A DNA stretch of 64,000 bases from Clytia hemisphaerica (taxonomy: Eukaryota; Cnidaria; Hydrozoa; Leptothecata; Clytiidae). The DNA is taken from contig CACVBU010000247.1 in NCBI GenBank assembly GCA_902728285.1, positions 62,001 through 126,000 of the forward strand, in the 5' to 3' direction. Shown piece by piece: positions 44,258 through 64,000 of this stretch; the first letter of the stretch is position 1, and each line of letters opens with the position of its first letter. The notes beneath the pieces were generated by a model. It was not told the DNA's origin, searched no databases, and saw only the letters and a program-made list of their open reading frames with translations. The translations under genes and the position numbers were made by a program.

Positions 44258-44417
44258 TTAGACGACACACTTTCCGCCCTGCCTATTCTAATTGCGAGTT
44301 AAAGTGGGCAAAAAGTTTCGATTTCAATTAAAAGTCTTCTTTAACACCAACTTCGCGCCCACTTTTAGCCTGCTCAAACAATTAGAATAGGCAGGGCAGA
44401 AACTCGACCGTCTAAAC
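44258..44417. mobile_element. 160-bp MITE with TTTAGACG ends
   Basis: TTTAGACGACACACTTTCCG and CCCTGCCTATTCTAATT on the left pair with AATTAGAATAGGCAGGGC and CGACCGTCTAAA on the right. An inner AGTGGGC/GCCCACT pair also matches. It abuts the microsatellite at 44427. Confidence 0.75.
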
Positions 44418-44426
44418 TAGCTTACA

Positions 44427-44613
44427 GTCCGTCCGTCCGTCCGTCCGTCCGTCCGTCCGTCCGTCCGTCCGTCCGTCCGTCCGTCCGTCCGTCCGTCCGT
44501 CCGTCCGTCCGTCCGTCCGTCCGTCCGTCCGTCCGTCCGTCCGTCCGTCCGTCCGTCCGTCCGTCCGTTCGTCCGTTCGTTCGTCCGTTCGTTCGTTCGT
44601 TCGTTCGTTCGTT
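44427..44613. repeat. (GTCC)n/(GTTC)n microsatellite, about 46 units
   Basis: About 187 bp of near-perfect GTCC repeat gradually gives way to GTTC units at the right edge, beside TTACAAGCTTTTCTCGAG. Related elements at 50577-50605 and 53266-53296 carry the same repeat as only a handful of units, next to the same flank. Confidence 0.97.
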
Positions 44614-45613
44614 ACAAGCTTTTCTCGAGATTGGCTCATTAGTTTTTTCTGATTTTTTGCACAAAGATGTGTAACTATAAACCCTTGAATGTGACGGAGC
44701 CCGATTTTCGAAAAAAAAAATTTTGGGCAAATTTGGGCAAAAAAACGGCTAAAAAACAGGTTTTTTGGACTTTGTGAAAAACTGGATCATCAATTTTTTC
44801 AGATTTTTTGCATGAAAGTAGGGTCCCATCATAGGTAAAAGATGGCTCAAGCAGATTTTTGCAAAAAAATTTTGTTGGCTCAAAAAACGCATGTTTATCT
44901 ATAAGAATCACTATTAATAAGCATACATCAATGTTCTTAGTCAAATTACTCACTTTTTTTATGAGATAGATGTTTTTTTTTGCTCATGAGGGCTTACTTT
45001 TGAAGAATATATGTGATTAGACATGAAATTTTGGTTGCTTGGCACATTATCAATTACTTAGGTATTAGCTTTTCTCGAGATTGGCTCTTTCATTCTTTAT
45101 GATTTTTTGCACAAAGATGCATAACTTTAAACCCTCGAATGTGACGAAGCCCGATTTTCGAAAAGAAATGTTTTTGGGCAATTTTGGGCCAAAAAACGGC
45201 TTTATATTGGATCATTGTTTTTTTCTGATTTTATGCATGACCTACTTTCAGATGACTTTCAAAGATGACTCAAGCAGATTTTTGTAAAAAGCAAATTTTT
45301 CAGCTCAAAAAACGCATGCTTATCTATAAGAATCACTATTAATAAGCATACATCAATGTTCTTAGCCAAATTACTCAATTTTTTGATGAGATAGATGTTC
45401 TTTTTGCTCAGGAAGTCTTGAATATGAAAGAATATTTCAAGAGCATGAAATTTTGGTTTCTAAACGTTTTTTTATATGAAACAAACGACTAATTTTAATA
45501 GATCGTCACTATTTGTGTTCTGAATGATTGTTTAATGGTCACACTCACGTAGATATCAATTATATGTTAAATGCATAACCAGGTAGGTCCATAAAAGTAT
45601 CACTTGTTATATT
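44427..45613 (+). mobile_element. microsatellite-bearing repeat element upstream of iscu
   Basis: After the microsatellite come two ~440-bp tandem modules, each starting CTTTTCTCGAGATTGGCTC (44620 and 45068) and containing GCTCAAAAAACGCATG and GAGATAGATGTT. It ends AACCAGGTAGGTCCATAAAA near 45600. The structure (tetranucleotide microsatellite plus tandem core modules) resembles the pearl/CvA type of non-autonomous, Helitron-like elements. That comparison is inference. Homologues are at 51722-53338 and, shorter, 49975-50656. Confidence 0.65.
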
Positions 45614-45687
45614 TTCTTTTTCTTTGATTCTTTACAGATCACAAAGAAAGAATCTTTAACACAACTTTAGAAAATTGATTAGATGAG

Positions 45688-47125
45688 ATGGCATTAGCTT
45701 CATTATCCAAACAAGTTAAACTTTTGAGTGTCTTAAGACCTGCAATCGCAGCTGCTGGTAGATCTTATCATGAAAACGTAAGTTGTGCTGCGAATGTTCT
45801 TTTAAATGTATGAATTTGAAACCATTAAATGGGTACTTTTTTATTAAGGTTAACATATTATCAATTCTTTTTTGAAGGTGATTGATCATTATGAAAACCC
45901 TCGAAATGTCGGCTCAATGGACAAGAAAGATTTGGACGTAGGTACAGGACTTGTTGGTGCACCTGCTTGTGGTGATGTCATGAAACTTCAGGTAGGCTTT
46001 TTTTGAGATTTCCCCTTTTTTGTTAGAACTAACCGTTGTTCTGTGAGTCTAGTGTCAAAATGTTTCTTTCTCAGTATTCTACTATCCTTACTTATAATTA
46101 AAATCCATCGAGCTCATTGCTATCTTCTAAAGTAGAAATTTCATGATCCTGGAACATAATTGGAAGTCTTTTTTTAATACCATTGTCCTGAGTAGTCAGT
46201 GGATCGTATAAGAACCTATATTTTCTACAAAAGATTTTTTGTGACTTGACTATCTTTTTTAGGTATAGGTATACCTATAGCGTTATAGTGTATACAATGT
46301 ACAAATTTGTTTCAGCCTCAGTACTTTATAGTTTTTGATACCATTCCTTATATTATTTGTAAGGTAAATCAACATAAAAACTAATAATCACATTGGTTTT
46401 TGTGTGATAGATCAAAGTTGATGACAGTGGTAAAATCGTTGATGCGAAATTCAAAACTTTCGGATGTGGATCGGCAATTGCATCAAGCTCACTCGCCACT
46501 GAATGGGTCAAAGGAAAACAGGTATCTTTTGATTTTAATCTTTTTCTCATCTATATCACAATGCTTTGTTTTTTACCCTATGAATTGTTGCTTAACCGAG
46601 AATACGGCCCGGGGACCAGGTTGGGGACATAAGTTTTGATTATTGTCTACAATGTCTTTTTTTCTAGATCGGTGAAGCTTCTCAAATCAAAAACACGGAC
46701 ATTGCAAAGGAATTATCGCTACCACCCGTCAAACTTCACTGCTCAAGTAAGAACTCTTTACCACCCGTCAAACTCCACTGTTTGAGTAAGAACTCTTTAC
46801 CACCCTTCAAACTTCACTGCTCAAGTAAGAACTCTTTACCACCCGTCAAACTCCACTGTTCAAGTAAGAACTCTTTACCACCCGTCAAACTTCACTGCTC
46901 AAGTAAGAACTCTTCTGCAATTCCGTTCAATTGACAGAATGTGTTTTACACGATGTGTGTTGGAAAGATAATTTTGCGTGGCTGAATAAAATACTTTCAA
47001 AAATTAATGAAAACGTATTATACTGTTTTTTCTTCTTCATCTTTTCAGTGTTGGCAGAAGACGCGATCAAAGCGGCGCTGAAAGATTATCATTCCAAACA
47101 ACAAAAGAAAGCTGCGTCAGCATAA
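45688..47125 (+). CDS. iscu: iron-sulfur cluster assembly scaffold ISCU
   Basis: Exons 45688-45777, 45878-45991, 46411-46521, 46668-46746 and 47049-47125 give 471 nt, 156 aa. Residues 1-30 ([20 protein letters not shown]...) are basic and hydroxylated, a mitochondrial presequence. The mature protein begins [20 protein letters not shown]. Active-site residues are all present: PACGD (Cys, Asp), [20 protein letters not shown] (Cys) and [11 protein letters not shown] (His, Cys). The Met after HCS is created across the last exon junction (A|TG). ISCU builds [2Fe-2S] clusters with NFS1, frataxin and ferredoxin and hands them to the HSPA9/HSC20 chaperones in mitochondria. Just upstream, CTTTGATTCTTTACAG (ending about 45639) looks like an acceptor, so a 5' UTR exon probably lies further upstream. 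A 39-bp repeat array follows exon 4. Confidence 0.96.
46720..46914 (+). repeat. five in-frame 39-bp repeats, each with an LPPVKLHC motif and a 5' splice site
   Basis: Units start at 46721, 46760, 46799, 46838 and 46877 (exactly 39 bp apart). Each reads TACCACCC, AAACT(T/C)CACTG and then AAGTAAGAACTCTT. Donor GT dinucleotides sit at 46747, 46786, 46825, 46864 and 46903 in equivalent phase. The frame stays open through all copies to TGA at 46932. The first copy is the normal end of iscu exon 4. Confidence 0.95.
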
Positions 47126-49827
47126 TTTGCAATACAAGCCATTCTTTCGTTTATTTATCCATTTACTGCAACAACCCTTTTGTATTTTAAAATGAAATTT
47201 AGTTTTTGCATATACGTAACGAAGCGTGGAGGTCTTTTATGTAACATTGTAAAACTTTTCTTGTTTTCAGGTTTCATTCTTTTGGAACTGAAGATGATAT
47301 TTTAAAGAAATGACTCTAAATGAACGATTTCTCCTTCCATTTTCTATTCCTATGCGTCACCTGGTCTAGTACTTCAAGATTTCTAGCATTAGAGTTTTAA
47401 TAGCTTTAGAGCAAGGACACTTGATTAGAGTGCTTCATTTTTAGGGACATAAAAGTATTGATGAAATTTGTAAACAAACCGTATGCAGTGGGATACAAAA
47501 TCAAAACAAATGTCCACATGGCAAAATAAAAAATCAAATGATTATGATTATATTCTATCTGGGGTTTTGTAGAGGTCTGCGATTCAGACTAGTGCCGGTT
47601 CGACTAATGTAGACTCCACTGTAGCAGCTTTTATTTAACTTCTAAATAACGACATCACTTATGCCGTCTTATTGCCAGCTAATAAATGGCCAGAAAGGTG
47701 ACCGATGATAATCATCTTCAATTATCCATGTTTACAATGCTGACCATATCATTTTGGCTCAAAGGGAATTTCCCTGCAAAATTTGAGACCGCAAGTAGTA
47801 GTGGAGACTTAAGACTTGCAGTAGGATCTGAGGATCCAATAGTTTTTTATTGTTCCGACTAGGCTGAGAGTATACCCTGGAAGCATGAAGGTAAAAAAGA
47901 TATAGATGGAGAGAAAACGTCTCTGTAATGATCTAAATGATCGTTCAAATCTTTCTTAAATCTAACGAGCTTTCCGTTGATGTACCATTTTTGGAAACAA
48001 AAAACATCAATTTGTAACTTTATAACAACAGAAAGGCTCCTCCGTTGATTTTGAAAAACTTAATTTTTCGTTGCTTCCGATGATAAGTCAAAATAGAATA
48101 AAAGACATTGACTCTCCATTTTTCTTTATTGTTTACTACCTTCATGCTGGAAACAATTTTACCCCTCCTAAATCGAAATATCCGATTAAATAAAGTAGAA
48201 AGTCTGAAAATGCAATTCTGACCCGAACTTTAAATTCTGCAAAACGCTAAAATACCCAGAAATGACAACATATTCTGACCATAAAGAAATTTAAAAAATT
48301 ATTCATATAAAGCTAACCAATCAGGTTCTCGAGCGGGAATTTCCTATATGAAAACTTATCAGAGGGGATACGCAGCCTAAATAATGTAGGATTAAGGAGA
48401 AAACTTGCGTTTTTAGGTTTATAAGATTTTTGCTGAGTCAGTATTAAGTAAACTTTAAACCCAAATATCTCCTGATCTGATCCATACCATTTTTCAGTTT
48501 AGTACCTTTCAAGGCCTATCTTTTGAGTCTGGTTCTGAAATTGAAATAGACACATAGCAGATTTTGGGTCATTGTAAAGGGTCTTAATGACGTAATTAAA
48601 AAACATGATCTCATGATATTTCAAGTACATCTTGTTTGCACTGAAAATTGACGTTGTCATAGAATGCCGCAAAAAGGGTCCATTTTTATTTGGTGGTTCT
48701 TGGTCCATTATAAAGAACCTTTGTGCAAAATTTCCGAAACAATTCTACCGGATAATACAAGCGCTGCCATAACTATTGTGGTACCAGGTTTGGAGAATGC
48801 CGGGTGTGTGCTGACTGGACCTTCCGAAAAACGACACTTAGAGTGGAGAGTACGGTATTTCGGAATTGTGGAAATCGACCCTTTTTCTTCGGAATTTCGG
48901 AATTCTGAAATTGTTTCGGTATCGAAAATCCATGAATTTTTGCTTCGAAATTTCGGTATTATAAAGTTTTTATCCCCCTTTTTCGGAATTCATACATGAA
49001 AAATCAAATTTGATGAAAAATTAGTCAAAACGAGGAAAAACACCCAAAAAGCTCGGTATCGGAATTGCAAGTATTATTTTACGGAATTTCCGAAATTTTG
49101 GTATTTCGGAAATCGCGAACCCCGTACACCCCAAAACTTAGAGGGACTAAATATTACCCTTAGTGAACAAAATTGGCGAGAGAATTATTATGCCGTCTGA
49201 AAAGCAAATTAGACCGGAATAATTCAAGGAGAGTTCATATTTCAATGTGGAAAATTATTCATGGGTTACTCAAAAATTGAGAAATGTTCGAAAACACTGC
49301 TTAAAGATTTTTAACAATTTGACTGGTTAAGAAAAAGGGAGTGATTGACAATACTAATGAATAGTCTTGTTAAGAATAGAAAATACCGCTACATAGGTCT
49401 ATATAACTACTCTGTACCGGAGTGTATCTCATGTATAACGTGGCGTAGTACGGCGATGAATTATTTCAGGTCTGTTTACAGACAAGATTCAAGTACAATT
49501 TTAACATTAAAGTCGTGTGAAGTTTATTTTTAAGCCCCATTTTTACCACAACTTAGTGGTATTACTTGACTAGTTGCAACTTATCAAAATACAGTAATAG
49601 GATAAGTATCCTGGGTTAAGTATGGGTTTTACAAAAAAATTTGAAGCAGCTTGAGAATTATCTCAATTATAAAAGAGGGGCGTATGGCTTGGATGAAATC
49701 GTTGCATTGAAAAAATGAGTTTTTTGTAATTGGTAAATGTTTCCATCAAAAATACAAAAAGAAATTCCAAAGTTATGTGTGATCTAAACTATAAAAACTT
49801 GTCAAATAAAAATAATGTTTCTTTTTT
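47126..49827. other. gap between convergent iscu and aminopeptidase genes
   Basis: No coding exon is seen. Contents: presumed 3' UTRs, with an AATAAA at about 47524; an inverted repeat at 47878-48151 (CTGGAAGCATGAAGGTA against TACCTTCATGCTGG); and a CGGAATTTC-rich element at 48851-49137. The rest is AT-rich. Confidence 0.5.
48851..49137. mobile_element. TACGGTATTTCGG-ended repeat with dense CGGAATT motifs
   Basis: The left end TACGGTATTTCGGAATTG and the right end GGTATTTCGGAAATCG...CCCCGTAC carry many copies of CGGAATTTC and GAAATTCCG-like text. Because the motif is nearly self-complementary the whole element can fold extensively. It resembles in style, not in exact sequence, the CCCGTAAT-rich blocks at 30128-30230 and 31510-31705. 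Confidence 0.55.
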
Positions 49828-61262
<11,435 letters not shown>

Positions 61263-62452
61263 ACTAAAAATAAAAGAATTCTAAAAGAAAAATCTCTTTA
61301 CCAGCTGACCAGATTCGTTCATTCCCCTGACGAAGATGTATTCCACGAGAAATTCCAAAGGGAAAGTATTTTGTCTCATTACTCTGCTCACTCAAAACGA
61401 AAAACCTATTTTATATCTTACAGGTGTTCTCGAATCAAATATGACATGGTAGAAGTACCCAGGACTCATCTGGATAAATTTGATAATTCATTAATATTCC
61501 CTCCTAAGGTTGGTTTCCCTTACGAAGTTTACTGGAATGTTTTTATTATCGAGCTCACATAAAACACACTTAATGCATAATTATCCAGATTATATTTTAT
61601 AAATTAACCTGAAAAACAAAACATTTATATTGACAAAAAATAATACTGAATTATCTATAATATTCTTCTAGAAATCTAAAATAAATTAATATCATATATT
61701 TAACATCTTACATAAATCAAAAAGAAATTGCATACAAAAACCTGTCACAGTTATTTTTTTGAAATCTTTTCACAACAAATGCTTCGAAAAAAAGACGAGA
61801 GTGTATAATGGACGCTTTTTTTATAAGAATAACTTCTATAAGAATGTCAGGGTGAGATTTCAGAGTTAGAACAATAGGCCTATTGTTTAGAACAATAGAA
61901 AAATAAGAATAATGCTCACCCTCAGCCAAAGTACACTATTCTTATAAAAAAGCGTGTATGTCAATAAGAGACATTTGTAATTTATTTCATTCAAGAAAAG
62001 CCATCTTTGCGATTCGAGATAATGAACGAAAACCAAAAAGAAGCAGTCAATTTAATAATCCAAGTTGTACAAATCCGAATTTCAAAATTATTACTTTATT
62101 AAACGAGATTATAAAATCAAGAATAAAATAAAATACATCCATTAAAAATATTAGTAAAATTGACATTGTCTGCCTAAAAACTTGTCTAAAATTGTATAAA
62201 TAATCAAAAGTACAAAAGTTGAACTTAATCAATAAAAAAGTTAGAACTGTCTTCAACTTTTTTAAGATGCAGATGAAATCAAAGTGGGTAAGGTCAATCA
62301 AGATTTTTCTAAATGTTAAAAATCACGTCAATTCGGCAAAGGTTTTGAATGAAATTTCATGGCAGGAAAAGCTATAAAGCATAGTTATAAAACATAAATA
62401 TTTGAGTCAGAAAGTAAGAATTGATGGTACGCGAAAGTCCAATAGTTCGATC
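61263..62452. other. aminopeptidase promoter region and DENND2 3' flank
   Basis: The aminopeptidase ATG is at 61262-61260, so its promoter and 5' UTR lie just above. The DENND2 stop is at 62453, and its 3' UTR probably runs down to an AATAAA (complement at about 62095). A MITE sits at 61812-61955. No other coding region is seen. Confidence 0.5.
61812..61955. mobile_element. 144-bp MITE, ACGCTTTTTTTATAAGAATA ends
   Basis: The left end ACGCTTTTTTTATAAGAAT and the right end ATTCTTATAAAAAAGCGT are inverted. An inner AATAGGCCTATTGTT palindrome and AGGGTGAG/CTCACCCT pair are present. It is the same end family as 17048-17162. Confidence 0.75.
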
Positions 62453-64000
62453 TCAATGTCTCTTTCTAAAGCCAGTCAACATAGAGTCGATATGTCTTTT
62501 AAAATAGCCAGGCTGATCAAGACTTTTAGAATTTTTGAAGGTTTCGTAACGGTTTTCGAACAAACCCAGAGTAGGACCATCTTGTTTTCGTGAAGTCGTA
62601 AACTTTTGAAAAGCTTGTGTTGGAGCAAAAAGTTTCAAAAAATTCTTCTGCTCCTTGGTGCGAGCCGCTTTGAGGAAAGACTTTTTGTCAATAACCTGAA
62701 AGCCATCTTCTGTTGTTGTGTAATGATTCTCAAAATGACCCATCAACTGTAAATACATTTGAACAAAAATCTCACTGATGATTTCATTTTGTGCTTGTTT
62801 TGCATCGACCTGATCCAAAGATAATGAAAAAGTTTGTTTCAAAGAACCAACAATCTGACTACTGATTTGCTTTGGTAAAATATTTTCAATATCAGCCCTC
62901 TCAATCCATGTTCCATCATCAAGATTCAAAATAGAGACACCTTCCATTGGTAGGTCCTCCAGTTCAGGAATCACAGAGGGTAAAATTCCCAACAGATATG
63001 GTGAGGGTAGACACAAAATATCCATCAATTTGGTTGGCAACACAGGTATCAAAGTGTGCTCCCATTCAAAAGGATACATCAAGGAGATAAGAATATGACA
63101 GCTTGAAGATAACAAAGTCAATGAATTCGAGCATAATACCAGTTTGTTCTCAGTCAACAGTAACGACAACATATCAAGTACAATAATGGGATCGAGATTA
63201 TGAAACAGTGATTGAATTTGAACATGTTCATGGATAGCTGAATCCCCTGGTCGAGTTAGAGATACCTTGCGTATCCCACCATCACCGCCATTTGAGAAGA
63301 AAGAAACATTTAATGATTCTGTTGGGTTGGGAAGTTGTTTTGACAAAATTGTTTTGAGAAATGAGAAGACAGCAGTTGAAGAGAATTGTCGTTGATATTG
63401 CACTTCTTCCAATATTTGTGTGTATAATGTGAACAACCCATAGGGACTGACAATACAACACACTTCAGGGTGCTTCATTTTGGGTGTTTGTATCATCCTA
63501 CAAAAGCCAAAGCTTCTTGCACCTGTTTCACTTGTCAAAACAAAAGAAAAAGTCTCCCCATGTTTGTAATTTGAGGATGTGGATTGATCTGGAAAACAAA
63601 ACTGTGGGATACTCTCTAAGAGTGGATTTACTGCTTGCTCAAACTTTGGTGGAAACTGAAAAGTGATGTATGGTTCCTGCTTCTCATTTAAAGACACAAC
63701 AACAACATAATCAAATAATTGAGAGTCAACATCTAAATGTAGCTCAGAAAAACGGTCATTCTTTGGTGATTCAATGATTTCAAAGCTGCTTTGATCACTT
63801 GCAGGAGATGTCGGGTCATTAAAACTGTGTGATTTTTGAACAGGCAATCTTTTCTTTTGTCTTTTATTGCCAAACTTATTGAGGATGACATCAGAAAACT
63901 TTTTTCGTGGTTTCTGTGCCACCTGGCCATCAGTCTCATCGCCTTCTTCAGGGATGGATTCATCAATCAAAAAGTTCTTGCTGTTTGAAGATAAAGACAG
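62453..64000 (-). CDS. dennd2: DENN-domain Rab GEF, DENND2 type (5' partial)
   Basis: The frame is open from the window edge (64000) to TGA at 62453-62455, at least 515 codons with no intron. A Ser-rich N-terminal part (KKRLPVQKSHSF) precedes a complete tripartite DENN module. uDENN: LFDYVVVVSL, TFQFPPKF, PQFCFPDQ. cDENN: SFVLTSETGARSFGFCRM, EVCCIVSPYGLFTLY, LLTENKLVLCSNS, LLSSSCHILISLMYPFEWEH, LIPVLP, DILCLPSPYLLGIL. dDENN: ENILPKQI, EIFVQMYLQLMGHFE and FLKLFAPTQAFQKF. It ends GFRKRH. DENND2 proteins act as exchange factors for Rab9 in vertebrates. The exact paralogue (2A-2D) cannot be decided. Its stop lies 1.2 kb upstream of the aminopeptidase start on the same strand. Confidence 0.92.
   Translation of the reverse strand: MSLSSNSKNFLIDESIPEEGDETDGQVAQKPRKKFSDVILNKFGNKRQKKRLPVQKSHSFNDPTSPASDQSSFEIIESPKNDRFSELHLDVDSQLFDYVVVVSLNEKQEPYITFQFPPKFEQAVNPLLESIPQFCFPDQSTSSNYKHGETFSFVLTSETGARSFGFCRMIQTPKMKHPEVCCIVSPYGLFTLYTQILEEVQYQRQFSSTAVFSFLKTILSKQLPNPTESLNVSFFSNGGDGGIRKVSLTRPGDSAIHEHVQIQSLFHNLDPIIVLDMLSLLLTENKLVLCSNSLTLLSSSCHILISLMYPFEWEHTLIPVLPTKLMDILCLPSPYLLGILPSVIPELEDLPMEGVSILNLDDGTWIERADIENILPKQISSQIVGSLKQTFSLSLDQVDAKQAQNEIISEIFVQMYLQLMGHFENHYTTTEDGFQVIDKKSFLKAARTKEQKNFLKLFAPTQAFQKFTTSRKQDGPTLGLFENRYETFKNSKSLDQPGYFKRHIDSMLTGFRKRH

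Noticed and set aside
44427..44613. CRISPR array
   Set aside because: The units are 4 bp with no spacers, in a eukaryotic intergenic region.
44412..44730. Minus-strand frames of repeated Thr-Asp-Gly-Arg
   Set aside because: These are translations of the (GTCC)n microsatellite, not genes.
46931..47125. A separate small gene starting at 46931
   Set aside because: It is the last iscu exon (47049-47125) with intron sequence in front; the intron part has no conserved residues.

Overview
The window is a piece of an AT-rich, transposon-rich animal nuclear genome. Its coding exons are short, bounded by GT/AG introns, and encode conserved metazoan proteins. It also carries PHD-type non-LTR retrotransposons, a Gypsy element with an invertebrate-type Gag, a Penelope-like GIY-YIG fragment, a mariner and many MITEs. 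An invertebrate, perhaps a cnidarian or another marine group, fits best, but I cannot name the species. I see no bacterial or organellar DNA.

Five host genes can be reconstructed exon by exon with consistent reading phases. (1) rhotekin (RTKN-like, +, 587-13175, 5' end outside the window) has HR1, anillin-type C2 and PH modules followed by a long acidic tail. (2) USP46/USP12-type deubiquitinase (-, 21697-17432, 11 coding exons, 369 aa). (3) ISCU iron-sulfur scaffold (+, 45688-47125, 5 coding exons, 156 aa). (4) M17 leucyl aminopeptidase (-, 61262-49828, 16 coding exons, 515 aa). (5) DENND2-type Rab GEF (-, 62453 to beyond 64000, DENN module in one uninterrupted exon).

Layout: rhotekin introns hold a decayed LINE (about 1.6-5.7 kb), a MITE, and a composite of satellite, MITE and Penelope remnant (7.4-11.3 kb). 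A TE-bearing gap (13.2-17.4 kb) separates rhotekin from the convergent usp46. About 24 kb of nearly pure repeats follows (21.7-45.6 kb). It includes a 2.5-kb near-palindrome, several MITEs with visible target-site duplications, a 156-bp-type tandem satellite, a 2.9-kb TIR element inside a ~60-bp satellite, a broken Gypsy element interrupted by a 1.85-kb mariner, and a (GTCC)n microsatellite. iscu and the aminopeptidase gene converge around 47-50 kb. The aminopeptidase introns carry a second LINE (antisense to the window) and two copies of a microsatellite-bearing element family also found just upstream of iscu.

The two strongest observations concern host genes. First, the aminopeptidase has two tandem 97-bp exons of identical phase separated by only 39 bp. 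Splicing both or neither breaks the frame, so they look mutually exclusive, and they differ at the S1 substrate-pocket residues (Ala/Met versus Ser/Lys). Second, the iscu exon that encodes the active-site LPPVKLHC motif is followed by in-frame 39-bp repeats (five copies in all). Each copy carries its own 5' splice site and another copy of the motif.
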